DNA of 64,000 bases from Albimonas sp963816545 (GCA_963816545.1 CAWFLE010000007.1:620001-684000); one strand, 5' to 3'. Shown: positions 31,711 to 41,746, counted from the first letter of the stretch. The notes: generated by a model not told the origin, from the letters alone. Translations and numbers: made by a program.

Positions 31711-34155
31711 TCAATGCACCGCCGCGCCCGTTGCGGGCCGCGCCCCCTCCGCCCGCCACAGGAAGCCCGGAATCTCGTCCGCCCTGAGCGGCGGAGAGAA
31801 CAGGTAGCCCTGCATGCACACCCCTCCCAGCCTCTTGAGCCGGTCGCGCTCGGCATGCGTCTCCACCCCCTCGCAGACCGTGGCCAGATCCAGCCGGCGC
31901 GCGAGGCCCAGAATCGCCGAAACGATGGCCTCGCGCCGCCGGTCGCTCTCGATCCCGCTGACGAAGGAGCGGTCGATCTTCAGCTTCCGCGCAGGGATGC
32001 GGGTCAGGTACTCCAGCGACGAGTACCCCTTCCCGAAATCGTCGATGGCGAGGCCCACGCCCAAAGCCTGGATCTCCGCGAGCATCCGGGCCGTGGCCGG
32101 CAGCGCCTGCGCGAGCACGTCCTCCGTGATCTCCATCTCCAGGCGGCGGGGCGGAATCCCGCTCCGCTCCAGCTCCGCGGCGATGCAGCCCACCAGGTGC
32201 GGATCGCCGAACTGCGCGGGCGAGAGGTTCACCGCCAGCGTCGCGTCGGTGTCCCACTCCGCCAGGTCCCGCAGCGCCCGCGCGATGACCCAGCGCCCGA
32301 TGGGGACGATCAGCCCCGACGCCTCGGCGATGGGCACGAAGCTGGCGGGCGAGACGAGGCCGAGCGTGGGATGCCGCCACCGCACCAGCGCCTCCAGCCC
32401 GGTCACGCGCCCCGTCGCCGCCTCCACGATCGGCTGGTAGCGGAGCTCCAGCTCGTCCTGGTCCACGGCCCCTTCCAGCGCCTCGCGGATGCGGCGGGCG
32501 GCCTCGGCCTCGGCCTTCATATCGTCGTCGAAGGCCTCGATCGCGCCGGTGGATTTCGCCTTGTAGAGCGCGAGGTCCGCCCCGCGCACCAGCCGCTCCG
32601 CATCCACCTCCCGCGTCGCCGAGAAGGCGAGCCCCATGGCCGCGCCGACCGAGAAGCGGAAGCCGTCGATCTCGTAGACCTGGAGGACCAAAGCCCGGAT
32701 CTCCTCCAGCGTCGCCAGCGCCTCCGCCTCGGACGCCACGCCGGAGAACAGCAGCCCGAACTCGTCGCCCCCGAGGCGCGCGATCAGCAGCCCCTCCCGC
32801 TCCGCCCGCCCGAGCCGCCGCGCCACCTCCACGAGCAGCCTGTCCCCGACCGGATGCCCGAACGTGTCGTTGACGATCTTGAACCGGTCGAGATCCATGC
32901 AGGCGATGGCCACCCCGCCGGACGCGTCCGACGGCCCGGCCGCCTCCTCCGCCGCCTCTGAGAACCTCAGCCGGTTGGCGAGCCCGGTGAGCGGGTCGGT
33001 CCGCGCAAGCCACGCGAGGCGATCCTGCGCCGCCTTCTCGGCCGTCACGTCCGCGCCGACGCCGCGCCAGCCCGCCACTTCTCCCCGCCGTCCGAACACG
33101 GGGTTGGCGGTGAGCTTCCACCAGCGGGCCGAGCCGTCCGCCGCCCTCGCCTGCACCACGAAGCCCCGGAACGGCCGCATCGCCCCGAGAAGCGACCGGA
33201 ACCGCCCGGCCTCGGAGGGCGCCAGCAGGTCCTCGAACGGCATCCCGCTCAAGCGCGCAGGCTCGAAGCCCGAGGCCTCCTGCAGGCGGTCCGAGGGGGC
33301 GGAGAGGCGAAGACGGGCGTCGAGCCTGAACAGCCAGTCGGACGCCCCCGCCTCGAACTCCGACAGGAGGAGCGCGATGGTGTCGCGCTGCTCGCGCGAC
33401 GCCTCCTGGCCCTCCACCCGCTCCCGGAACCCGCGGGAGGCCACGAGCACGCCGCGCACGATCGTCACGAAATAGACGCCGAGCAGGACGACGAGGACGG
33501 CCCTGAAGCCCGCGTCCGACCGCAGCACCGAGGCCGCGTTTCCCGCGCCCACGATGACGCAGTAGGAGATCGCGGCGAGCGGCACGGGCGACAGCGCGTA
33601 GGCGCCGACCCCCATCAAGCCCCCCATCAGGAGCCCGATGAGGAGCCGCGTCTCCTCGCTCGAGTCGAACAGCGCCAGCGGGACGACGCACCAGATGGCC
33701 GCGAGGATCGAGGCGTGGAGGATCGCGCGTCTGACCGCGCGGGCCGAGACCATTTCCTTCGGCGGCGACGCCCGCCGCTTCAGCGCCTTCGCGAGCGTCA
33801 AGCCCGGCAGCGCGAGGGCGATCGCGAGCCAGGCGAGCAGCGCCGCGCGGGGCACCTGCCCTGTCGCGGCGGAGACGACGATGCCGGCGTTCAGCAGGTT
33901 CGCGGCCATCATGCCGGGGGCCGCGCGAGACAGCTCCCGGAGCTGCGCAGCCCTCAGGCGCCCGGCCTGCGGGCTCTCCGGCGCGCCCTGCGGCGGAAAG
34001 GCGAGGGGGATCGCCAGGGCGTCCCGGGTCCATGCCCGAAGCCGGCGCAGGAGCCCGACCCCAGCCCCAGCGCACCCGTGTCGCCGGCCTGCGTCGGCGC
34101 CCGTCCTCAGATCACCGGCGCCGCGCAATTCGCTCACCCCTGCCGCCCCGAGCAA
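31711..34155 (-). CDS. GGDEF-EAL cyclic-di-GMP signalling protein with membrane sensor and PAS domain
   Basis: Makes or degrades c-di-GMP at the inner membrane. Order: about six hydrophobic segments in residues 80-245 (sensor of unknown ligand), a helix, a PAS domain about 262-375 (WLFRLDARLRLSAPSDRLQE... WWKLTANPVFGRRGEVAGW), GGDEF about 385-540 with intact RLGGDEFGLL, and EAL about 555-800 with LEALVRWRHPTLG, MEITEDVLAQ, AIDDFGKGYSSLEYLTRIPA and VCEGVETHAE. Both catalytic signatures look complete. The start is uncertain: TTG 34155 is the longest, and a GTG near 34134 gives VSELRG. It lies next to the EPS locus, which c-di-GMP often controls. Confidence 0.92.
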   Translation of the reverse strand: MLGAAGVSELRGAGDLRTGADAGRRHGCAGAGVGLLRRLRAWTRDALAIPLAFPPQGAPESPQAGRLRAAQLRELSRAAPGMMAANLLNAGIVVSAATGQVPRAALLAWLAIALALPGLTLAKALKRRASPPKEMVSARAVRRAILHASILAAIWCVVPLALFDSSEETRLLIGLLMGGLMGVGAYALSPVPLAAISYCVIVGAGNAASVLRSDAGFRAVLVVLLGVYFVTIVRGVLVASRGFRERVEGQEASREQRDTIALLLSEFEAGASDWLFRLDARLRLSAPSDRLQEASGFEPARLSGMPFEDLLAPSEAGRFRSLLGAMRPFRGFVVQARAADGSARWWKLTANPVFGRRGEVAGWRGVGADVTAEKAAQDRLAWLARTDPLTGLANRLRFSEAAEEAAGPSDASGGVAIACMDLDRFKIVNDTFGHPVGDRLLVEVARRLGRAEREGLLIARLGGDEFGLLFSGVASEAEALATLEEIRALVLQVYEIDGFRFSVGAAMGLAFSATREVDAERLVRGADLALYKAKSTGAIEAFDDDMKAEAEAARRIREALEGAVDQDELELRYQPIVEAATGRVTGLEALVRWRHPTLGLVSPASFVPIAEASGLIVPIGRWVIARALRDLAEWDTDATLAVNLSPAQFGDPHLVGCIAAELERSGIPPRRLEMEITEDVLAQALPATARMLAEIQALGVGLAIDDFGKGYSSLEYLTRIPARKLKIDRSFVSGIESDRRREAIVSAILGLARRLDLATVCEGVETHAERDRLKRLGGVCMQGYLFSPPLRADEIPGFLWRAEGARPATGAAVH

Positions 34156-34173
34156 CCGGCTATGTCAAAGGTG

Positions 34174-34187
34174 TTAACAAAAGGTTG
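34174..34187. promoter_or_regulatory. Degenerate TTAA-N7-TTGC (CtrA half-site-like) upstream of the GGDEF-EAL gene
   Basis: TTAACAAAAGGTTGC lies 19 bp upstream of the first possible start of the GGDEF-EAL gene. Only the first half matches the CtrA consensus, so this is a weak call, listed because two better copies flank the EPS genes. Confidence 0.25.
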
Positions 34188-34249
34188 CCGCAACCGCAGG
34201 GACCATGTCCCCCGGGAACCCGAGCCAGCGGCTCTTCCGCGTCTGGATA

Positions 34250-34325
34250 TGGTGAGCCCGGCGCGACTCGAACGCGCGACCCGCTGATTAAAAGTCAGCT
34301 GCTCTACCAACTGAGCTACGGGCCC
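34250..34325 (-). tRNA. tRNA-Lys (UUU)
   Basis: A complete cloverleaf on the minus strand: acceptor stem GGGCCCG / CGGGCTC (one G-U pair), D arm GCTC AGTTGGTA GAGC, anticodon stem GCTGA / TCAGC with loop CTTTTAA (anticodon TTT), and T arm GCGCG TTCGAGT CGCGC. The CCA end is encoded (34250-34252). A promoter sits just upstream. Confidence 0.97.
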
Positions 34326-34335
34326 GACCGCGGTC

Positions 34336-34364
34336 CTGATAGGCGCCCCCGCCCCCCCGGTCAA
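34336..34364 (-). promoter_or_regulatory. Sigma70-type promoter of tRNA-Lys
   Basis: Minus strand TTGACC (34364-34359), exactly 17 bp, then TATCAG (34341-34336). The predicted start is near 34329, a few bases before the tRNA 5' end at 34325. Confidence 0.65.
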
Positions 34365-34412
34365 GCCCGCCCCCTCTGGCATGGGCCGGGCATCGGGCGT
34401 ATATGCCGGCGG

Positions 34413-35249
34413 ATGGACGGATCGGCTCCCGCCGCGCCCCTGCGCTTCCGCAAGATGCACGGGCTCGGCAACGACTTCGTGGTGATCGACGCGCGCGCGG
34501 GCGGCTCCCGCGCGACTCCGTCGCTCGCCCGCGCGCTGGGGGACCGGCATCGGGGGGTCGGCTTCGACCAGCTCGCCGAGATCCTGCCCGACCCGGACGC
34601 CGACGCCCGCATCGTCTTCTGGAACGCCGACGGCACGACCGCCGGGGCCTGCGGCAACGCCACCCGCTGCGTCGCGCACCTCCTGATGACCGAAAGCGGT
34701 CGCGACGCGGTTTCGCTGCGAACCGAGTTCGGACGGCTCGACGCCCTCCGCCGCCCCGACGAGCTCGTGGAGGTCAACATGGGCGCCCCCGCGCTCGAAT
34801 GGGATCGGATCCCGCTGGCTGAGCCCGCCGACACCGACGCCCTGCCCCTCGACGGCCGGCCCTCCGCGGTCTCCATGGGCAACCCCCACCTGATCTTCTT
34901 CCGCGAGGACGAGGCCGACCCCGCCGCCCTCGGCCCCGCGCTGGAGCGCCACCCCCTGTTCCCCGAGCGCACGAACGTCGAGTTCGCGCAGGTCCTCGCC
35001 CCCGACCGCATCCGTCTGCGGGTGTGGGAGCGGGGGGCGGGCGTCACGCTCGCCTGCGGCTCGGGCGCCTGCGCGGCGGTGGTGGCCGCCGCGCGCCGGG
35101 GCCTGACCGGCCGGCGGGCGGAGGTGATCCTCGACGGCGGCTCCCTCTTCATCGACTGGCGCGAGGACGGGGTGCGCATGGCCGGCCCCGTGGCGGAGGT
35201 GTTCGAGGCGACGCTTTCCCCCGCCTTCCTCGCCAAGGCCATGGCATGA
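34413..35249 (+). CDS. dapF: Diaminopimelate epimerase
   Basis: Converts LL- to meso-diaminopimelate for lysine and peptidoglycan synthesis. A 278-residue protein of normal length. Seen: FRKMHGLGNDFVVIDARAG at the N terminus, FWNADGTTAGACGNATRC with the first catalytic Cys (about residue 77), SMGNPHLIFF, ERTNVEFAQV, and TLACGSGACAAVVAA with the second catalytic Cys. ATG 34413 was chosen because the family starts about ten residues before FRKMHG. The stop overlaps the mtaB ATG (ATGA). The run dapF-mtaB-ftsY is common in the Rhodobacterales. Confidence 0.96.
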   Translation: MDGSAPAAPLRFRKMHGLGNDFVVIDARAGGSRATPSLARALGDRHRGVGFDQLAEILPDPDADARIVFWNADGTTAGACGNATRCVAHLLMTESGRDAVSLRTEFGRLDALRRPDELVEVNMGAPALEWDRIPLAEPADTDALPLDGRPSAVSMGNPHLIFFREDEADPAALGPALERHPLFPERTNVEFAQVLAPDRIRLRVWERGAGVTLACGSGACAAVVAAARRGLTGRRAEVILDGGSLFIDWREDGVRMAGPVAEVFEATLSPAFLAKAMA

Positions 35250-36511
35250 GCGCGCCGGTGTTCGAGACCTTCGGCTGCCGCCTCAACGCCTACGAGACCG
35301 AGGCGATGAAGGAGCTCGCCGCCGCCCACGGCCTCTCGGACGCGGTGGTGGTCAACACCTGCGCGGTGACCGCCGAGGCCGTGCGCCAGGCCCGCCAGCG
35401 CATCCGCAAGCTGCGGCGCGAGAACCCGGGCGCGCGGGTGATCGTCACCGGCTGCGCCGCCCAGACCGAGCCCGAGACCTTCGCCGCCATGCCCGAGGTG
35501 GACCTCGTGCTGGGCAACGCCGCGAAGATGGAGGCCCCCGCCTGGGCCCGCATCGCGCAGGAGGCGCCGGACCTCGCCGGCCCCACCGAGAAGATCCGCG
35601 TGGACGACATCATGTCCGCGACCGAAACCGCCGGTCACCTGATCGACGGCTTCGGCACGCGCGCCCGCGCCTACGTGCAGGTGCAGAACGGCTGCGACCA
35701 CCGCTGCACCTTCTGCATCATCCCCTACGGGCGCGGGAACTCGCGCTCCGTGCCGGCGGGGGTGGTGGTGGACCAGATCCGCCGACTGGTGGCCAAGGGC
35801 TACAACGAGGTGGTGCTGACCGGCGTTGACCTTACGTCATGGGGCGCGGACCTGCCGGGCAAGCCGCCGCTCGGCGACCTGGCGCAGCGGATCCTGCGGC
35901 TCGTGCCGGACCTGCCGCGGCTGAGGATTTCCTCGATCGACTCGGTGGAGGCGGATGCGGCGCTGGTCGATGCGGTGGCCTCCGACGCGCGGCTGATGCC
36001 GCACCTGCACCTGAGCCTGCAGGCGGGCGACGACATGATCCTCAAGCGGATGAAGCGCCGCCACCTGCGCGACGACGCCATCCGCTTCTGCGAGGATATG
36101 CGCCGGGCGCGCCCGGGCATCGTCTTCGGCGCGGACCTGATCGCGGGCTTCCCCACCGAGACGGAAGCGATGTTCGAGAACTCGGTCCGCCTGGTCGAGG
36201 AGTGCGGGCTCACCTGGCTGCACGTCTTCCCCTATTCGCCCCGCCGCGGCACGCCGGCCGCGCGGATGCCGCAGGTGGAGAAGGCGGAGATCCGCGCCCG
36301 CGCCGCCCGCCTGCGCGAGGCGGGGGAGGCCGCGCGGGACCGCTGGCTCGACGCTCGCATCGGCGGCACGGAGCGCGCAGTGATGGAGACGGAGCGCCGC
36401 GCCCGCACCGAGACCTTCGCCGAGGTGGACGTCCCCGTCCTGCGGGAGCCCGGAGCGCTGGTGGAGCTGCGCATCGTCGGCCGCCGCGATGGCCGCCTGA
36501 TCGCCGCCTGA
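35246..36511 (+). CDS. mtaB: tRNA t6A37 methylthiotransferase
   Basis: Radical SAM enzyme that converts t6A37 to ms2t6A37 in tRNAs. 421 residues. Seen: N-terminal UPF0004 domain FETFGCRLNAYETEAMKELA with Cys ligands (GC at the start, NTCAVTAEA, VTGCAAQTEPE), the radical SAM cluster GCDHRCTFCIIPYGRGNSRS (CxxxCxxC), then HLHLSLQAGDDMILKRMKRR and a C-terminal TRAM-like part. The eukaryote-like MtaB type is shown by SLQAG and the lack of the MiaB extension. Start ATG 35246 is coupled to dapF. Confidence 0.95.
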   Translation: MSAPVFETFGCRLNAYETEAMKELAAAHGLSDAVVVNTCAVTAEAVRQARQRIRKLRRENPGARVIVTGCAAQTEPETFAAMPEVDLVLGNAAKMEAPAWARIAQEAPDLAGPTEKIRVDDIMSATETAGHLIDGFGTRARAYVQVQNGCDHRCTFCIIPYGRGNSRSVPAGVVVDQIRRLVAKGYNEVVLTGVDLTSWGADLPGKPPLGDLAQRILRLVPDLPRLRISSIDSVEADAALVDAVASDARLMPHLHLSLQAGDDMILKRMKRRHLRDDAIRFCEDMRRARPGIVFGADLIAGFPTETEAMFENSVRLVEECGLTWLHVFPYSPRRGTPAARMPQVEKAEIRARAARLREAGEAARDRWLDARIGGTERAVMETERRARTETFAEVDVPVLREPGALVELRIVGRRDGRLIAA

Positions 36512-36533
36512 CGCCCGGAGCCCCGGCCGGCTC

Positions 36534-36601
36534 GGCCTTGCGCCTCGAAGAGGCGCGCGGAGGCCTTGGCCTCCGCGCCCGCGCTTTGCGCGGGCAAGGC
36601 C
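36534..36601. repeat. Perfect 68-bp cloverleaf (four-way junction) element, copy 1
   Basis: Outer stem GGCCTTG (36534-36540) / CAAGGCC (36595-36601). Inside, with no unpaired base at any junction, are three perfect hairpins: CGCCTC-GAA-GAGGCG (36541-36555), CGCGGAGGCC-TT-GGCCTCCGCG (36556-36577) and CCCGCGC-TTT-GCGCGGG (36578-36594). It starts 23 nt after the mtaB stop. An element of the same plan but different sequence lies at 57611-57680. It could form as RNA or as extruded DNA. There is no T-run, so it is not a standard terminator. Confidence 0.8.
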
Positions 36602-36672
36602 GCTTGCGCTCCGCTCCGGGGGGGCGCGGACCCGCCGGGGTCAGGCGCCGGCTCCGCCTGCATTCCGATGTC

Positions 36673-36720
36673 CTGCGTTTCGCTGCGAAACATCGGAGGT
36701 CGTTTCGCAGCGAAACGCAG
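36673..36720. repeat. 48-bp composite inverted repeat of two GTTTCGC palindromes
   Basis: Two perfect 19 bp arms (36673-36691 and 36702-36720) separated by 10 bp. Each arm contains the self-palindrome GTTTCGC-N-GCGAAAC, so the site can fold as one long hairpin or two short ones. It lies 100 bp upstream of ftsY. The rest of the 310 bp gap (36512-36821) holds the cloverleaf and GC-rich sequence with no gene. Confidence 0.75.
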
Positions 36721-36821
36721 AACGGGAACCGCCGTCCCCCTCCGCCCCTTCCCTCCGCAGCCGGTCCGCGCTATGCCCGATCGGCCTGTCCGCGCGCCCC
36801 TCGCGCCTGCCGGGAGCATCC

Positions 36822-38150
<1,329 letters not shown>

Positions 38151-38157
38151 GAGGCGG

Positions 38158-39073
38158 TTGAGCGGCTACATCCTCTCCATCGAGGGCACGGCCTTCGCGC
38201 CGGTGCTGGCGACCATCCTCGCGCTGTCCTCGGCCTTCTTCCACGCCTGCCTCGGCGCCCTCCAGAAATCCCGCTACGACCCGTGGGAGGCGCGCGGCGC
38301 CATCGACGTCTTCGTCTTCGTCATGGCGCTGACCGCGGCGCTGACGATCCTGCCCTGGCCCAACCCGGAGCTGTGGCCGATCCTCGGCGGGGTCTGGGCG
38401 ATCCACCTCACCTACAAGGCGCTGCAGGCGCTGGCCTATGAGCGCGGGGCCTACACGGTGGTCTATCCGGTGGCGCGCGGCACGGCGCCGATCTGCACCG
38501 TCCTTTTCGCCGGCATCGCCTTCGGCGAGCATTTCGAGTGGGGACAATGGGTCGGGGTCGCCTGCCTCTCGGGCGGGATCATGGCGCTGTCGGTGGTCAA
38601 CCTGAAGGGCCGGGCGGTGTCGCTGCAATCGGAGACGATGCTGACGGCGCTCGGCCTCGCGGTGGTGACGGGGGTGATGATCGCGATCTACACCACCTAC
38701 GACGCCTGGGGCATCCGGGTGGCGGCGGACCCGTTCACCTTCCTCGCCTGGTTCTTCGTGGCGGACGGCTGGTCCTTCCCCCTCATCGCCGCTTGGCGCA
38801 GGCGCCGCAAGCCGGCGGAGGCGCGCCTGCCGCTGGCGCCGCTGGCGGGGCGCGGCTTCCTGGGCGCGCTGATCGCGTTCATGTCCTTCGGCTGCGTGAT
38901 GCTGGCGACCCGGCTCGACAAGGTCGGCGAGGCGGTGGCGCTGCGCGAGACCTCGGTGATCTTCGCGGCCGCTCATCGGCTGGCTGTTCCTGCGCGAGCC
39001 GATGGGGCCGGCGCGGGCGGGGCTGATGGCGGCCATCGCGGCAGGGGCGGCGCTGGTGGAGCTCGGCGCCTGA
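38158..39073 (+). CDS. DMT/EamA family transporter (one frameshift)
   Basis: A 304-residue inner-membrane protein with about ten hydrophobic segments in two EamA repeats. Seen: ALSSAFFHACLGALQKSRYD near the start, YTVVYPVARGTAPICTVLFA with a downstream GE at the end of the first repeat, and the second-repeat RETSVIFAALIGWLFLREP signature, which needs removal of one C near 38973. The substrate is unknown. The start is TTG 38158, 8 bp after the ftsY stop. The corrected stop is at 39071-39073. Confidence 0.85.
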
Positions 39074-39082
39074 GGCGCGACA

Positions 39083-39133
39083 GGCCGGCCCTCCGGGAAC
39101 GGAGGACCGGCCGTCCCGCCGGGTTCGGCGGGA
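39083..39133. terminator. Two adjacent GC-rich hairpins between convergent genes
   Basis: GGCCGGCCCTCCG / CGGAGGACCGGCC (one mismatch, loop GGAA) at 39083-39112, then TCCCGCCG / CGGCGGGA (loop GGTT) at 39114-39133. They lie between the EamA and fasciclin stops and probably serve both transcripts. No T-run. Confidence 0.5.
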
Positions 39134-39180
39134 GAGGCGGCGCAGGATCGGAGGGTGCAGGACCGTCCCGCGCCGCTCGC

Positions 39181-39741
39181 TCAGGAGGCGGGGAGCATCA
39201 CCGTGTCGATCACGTGGATCACGCCGTTGGACTGCTCCACGTCCGCGATGGTGACGGAGGCGACGTTGCCCCGCTCGTCCTCCAGCATGATGTTCCCGTC
39301 CTTGGACCAGGCGCGGAGGGTGCAGCCGCCGAGCGTCGGCACGGGGTGCACGCCGCCGTCGTCGGCGATCATGCCCTGAATCGCGCCGGACATGGCCTTG
39401 GCCCCGACCACATGGCAGCTCAGCACCTTCTGGAGCATCGCCTTGTTCTCGGGCTTCAACAGGGTCTCGACCGTGCCGGGGGGCAGCGCCTCAAACGCCT
39501 CGTCGGTGGGGGCGAAGACGGTGAACGGCCCTTCGCCCGACAGCGTGCCGGCGAGGTCGGCGGCCTTCACCGCGGCCACCAGCGTCTCGTGGTCCTTCGA
39601 GTTGACGGCGTTCTCGACGATGGTCTTCGAGGCGTACATGGGGGCGCCGCCGACCATGGGGTTTTCGGCCAGCGCCGGGGCGGCCATGGCGAGGGTGGAG
39701 GCGGCGGCCGCGAGGCCGAGGGCGCGGATGGCGTCGAACAT
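39181..39741 (-). CDS. Secreted fasciclin (FAS1) domain protein
   Basis: A 186-residue periplasmic or extracellular adhesion-type protein. The signal peptide MFDAIRALGLAAAASTLAMA ends at APALA. It has one FAS1 domain: H1 motif GPFTVFAPTDEAFEALPPGT (about 85-105), then LLKPENKAMLQKVLSCHVV, and the H2-like segment VIHVIDTVMLP at the C terminus. Two Cys (SCHVV, GGCTLRAW) could pair. FAS1 proteins mediate cell-cell or cell-polysaccharide contacts. The gene is a single unit downstream of the TetR gene on the same strand, with 49 bp between them. Confidence 0.92.
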   Translation of the reverse strand: MFDAIRALGLAAAASTLAMAAPALAENPMVGGAPMYASKTIVENAVNSKDHETLVAAVKAADLAGTLSGEGPFTVFAPTDEAFEALPPGTVETLLKPENKAMLQKVLSCHVVGAKAMSGAIQGMIADDGGVHPVPTLGGCTLRAWSKDGNIMLEDERGNVASVTIADVEQSNGVIHVIDTVMLPAS

Positions 39742-39790
39742 TTGGCGTCTCCTGTCGCTGCATCCCCGTCTGCGGGGACTTCGCGGACAG

Positions 39791-40471
39791 CTACGGGAGG
39801 CCGGGGCCCCGGGTTTCGCGCTCTCGCATCCGTGATCCTTCGAGGAAGACGTCGAGCGCGAGGTCGAGGCGGCGGTCCGCCTCGCCGGCCGGATCCTCCG
39901 GGGCGCCGGGGTCGATGAGGCGGTCCAGGGCGCCGGCGTGGACCATGTCGAACAGCAGCCGGGCGGCGGCGGCCGGATCGGGCGTTCGGAGCTCTCCGGC
40001 GGCGCAGGCGAGGGCGAGCTCGTCCTGCAGGATGCAGCGGGCGGCCTCGGGCCCCTGGCGGCGGAAGGCGGCGGCGAGGTCGGGGTGGCGCGGCGCCTCG
40101 GCGATCACGGAGCGCAGGACGAGGAGGCGGCGCGCCTCCGCCCCCTCCCGCGCCTCGGAGCGCAGCAGGCGGCGCAGGCGGTCCCGCAGGGGCAGGCGGC
40201 GCTCCGCCTCGGTCAGGGGGTGGACCACCGATTCCCGCAGGCGGCGGACCCAGGCGCCGAACATCGCGTCCCGGCTGGGGAAGAGGGTGTAGAGCGTGCG
40301 CTTGGACATCCCCGCCTTCCGCGCGATGGCGGAGACGGTGGCGCCCTGCAACCCCTGGGCCGCCACGACGGATTCCAGCGCGTCGAGGATCAGCGCCTCC
40401 CGCTCCTGCGTCGAGAAGCGGGCCGGGCGGCCGCCGCGGTGGGCGGGGGAATCGTGGTTATGCGGCATCAT
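39791..40471 (-). CDS. TetR family regulator, probable repressor of the adjacent RND pump
   Basis: A 226-residue regulator. The N-terminal helix-turn-helix is clear: LILDALESVVAAQGLQGATV, then SAIARKAGMSKRTLYTLFPS (residues about 26-70). The C-terminal domain LVLRSVIAEAPRHPDLAAAF... AARLLFDMVHAGALDRL resembles the TetR_C group of AcrR-like pump regulators. It is divergent from acrA with 115 bp between them, where a candidate operator lies (40497-40533). Repression of the pump and relief by a ligand is inference from the family and layout. Confidence 0.9.
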   Translation of the reverse strand: MMPHNHDSPAHRGGRPARFSTQEREALILDALESVVAAQGLQGATVSAIARKAGMSKRTLYTLFPSRDAMFGAWVRRLRESVVHPLTEAERRLPLRDRLRRLLRSEAREGAEARRLLVLRSVIAEAPRHPDLAAAFRRQGPEAARCILQDELALACAAGELRTPDPAAAARLLFDMVHAGALDRLIDPGAPEDPAGEADRRLDLALDVFLEGSRMRERETRGPGLP

Positions 40472-40496
40472 CCTCCGAAGATCGAGCCTCCGAGGT

Positions 40497-40533
40497 CTAG
40501 CGGAAGTTTGCGAAACCGTCTAGTTTCCAAACC
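40497..40533. promoter_or_regulatory. Candidate TetR operator between tetR and acrA
   Basis: CTAG (40497-40500), 19 bp, CTAG (40520-40523), with two near-identical direct boxes AGTTTGCGAAACC (40505-40517) and AGTTTCCAAACC (40522-40533) spaced 17 bp apart. Each box is itself an imperfect palindrome. CTAG is generally rare in proteobacterial DNA. It lies in the middle of the divergent promoter region. Confidence 0.5.
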
Positions 40534-40586
40534 TGCGGGGGCACGGAAGCGGCGCCCGCGATCCGGAATTCGAGAAGGATTTTCCC

Positions 40587-41746
40587 ATGCGGCTGGCTGC
40601 GGCGCGCCTTTTGACGGCGGCGGGGATTTCGCTTTTTCTGACGGGCGCGGCGGGGGCGCAGGCGCCGGGCGGCGAGCGGCCGCCCGCGGCGGTGACCGTG
40701 GAGACCATGCGCGCGCAGGACGTCACCATCACCGCCGAGCTGCCGGGCCGCGTGGTGGCCTCCGGCGTGGCGGAGGTGCGCCCGCAGGTCAACGGCATCA
40801 TCGTGGAGCGCCTGTTCGAGGAGGGGGGCCAGGTGTCGCTGGGCGACCCGCTCTACCGCATCGACCCGGCGAGCTACGAGGCCCAGGTCTCCGCCGCCCG
40901 CGCGCAGGTGAACCAGGCGGAGGCGCAGCTTCGCGCGGCCGAGCGGGACGCCAAACGGTACAAGGAGCTGACCCAGCGCAAGGTGACCTCGGAGCAGAGC
41001 CTCGACGAGGCGGTGACCGCCCGGGAATCCGCCGCCGCCTCGCTCGAGGTGGCGAAGGCGCAGCTTCAGGCCGCCCACATCGACCTCGACCGCACCACGA
41101 TCCGGGCGCAGCTTTCGGGCGTCATCGGCCGGTCGCTGACCACGCAGGGCGCGCTGGTGACCGCCGGCCAGGCGGAGCCGCTGGCCGTGATCCGCAAGAT
41201 CGACCCGGTGCTGGTGGACGTGACCCAGTCCGCCGCGGAGATCGTGGAATGGCGGCGCGGCGAGGCCGGCAAGCGGCTGAACGGCGCCGACCGCACGGTC
41301 TCCCTGAAGCTGGCGGACGGTTCCACCTACGACTACACGGGCGAGCTGACGGCCGCCGAGCCCTATGTCAACGAGCTCACCGGCGTGGTGACCCTGCGGC
41401 TGGACTTCCCCAACCCGGACCGGCTGCTCCTGCCCGGCATGTATGTGCAGGTGGAGATGCCGCAGGGCGTGGTCCCGGGCGCGATCCTCGCTCCGCAGGA
41501 GGGCGTGTCCCGCGACCGCCGCGGCCGCCCCACCGCGCTGGTGGTCAACGCCGACGGGGTGGTGGAGGAACGGGTGCTCACCGTCCTCGGCGCCCGCGGC
41601 AACGACTGGATCGTGACCGAAGGGCTGGCCGAGGGCGACCGCGTGGTGGTCGAGGGGGTCCAGAAGGTCCGCCCCGGCGCCAAGGCCGCCCCGGAAGAGC
41701 GGGCCGCCCCCCCGACGCGAGCGAAACCGCTCAGGCGACGCAGTAA
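40587..41746 (+). CDS. acrA: RND efflux periplasmic adaptor (AcrA/MexA type; 3' frameshift)
   Basis: Membrane fusion protein of a tripartite multidrug pump, about 386 residues. Signal peptide residues 1-25 (LFLTGAAGAQAP). Seen: lipoyl half GRVVASGVAEVRPQVNGIIV and SGVIGRSLTTQGALVTAGQ, the coiled-coil hairpin about 85-160 (YEAQVSAARAQVNQAEAQLR... TARESAAASLEVAKAQLQ), the beta-barrel LPGMYVQVEMPQG and the membrane-proximal domain to VQKVRPGAK. As read, the frame runs on into acrB. Adding one C to the seven-C run at about 41706-41712 gives the terminus DASETAQATQ and a stop at 41744-41746, 13 bp before acrB, which I believe is real. A lipobox Cys is absent. Confidence 0.9.

Noticed and set aside
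36534..36601. Cloverleaf read as a tRNA or tRNA remnant
   Set aside because: Loops are only 2-3 nt, with no anticodon loop, T-loop sequence or CCA end, and no spacer bases at the junction.
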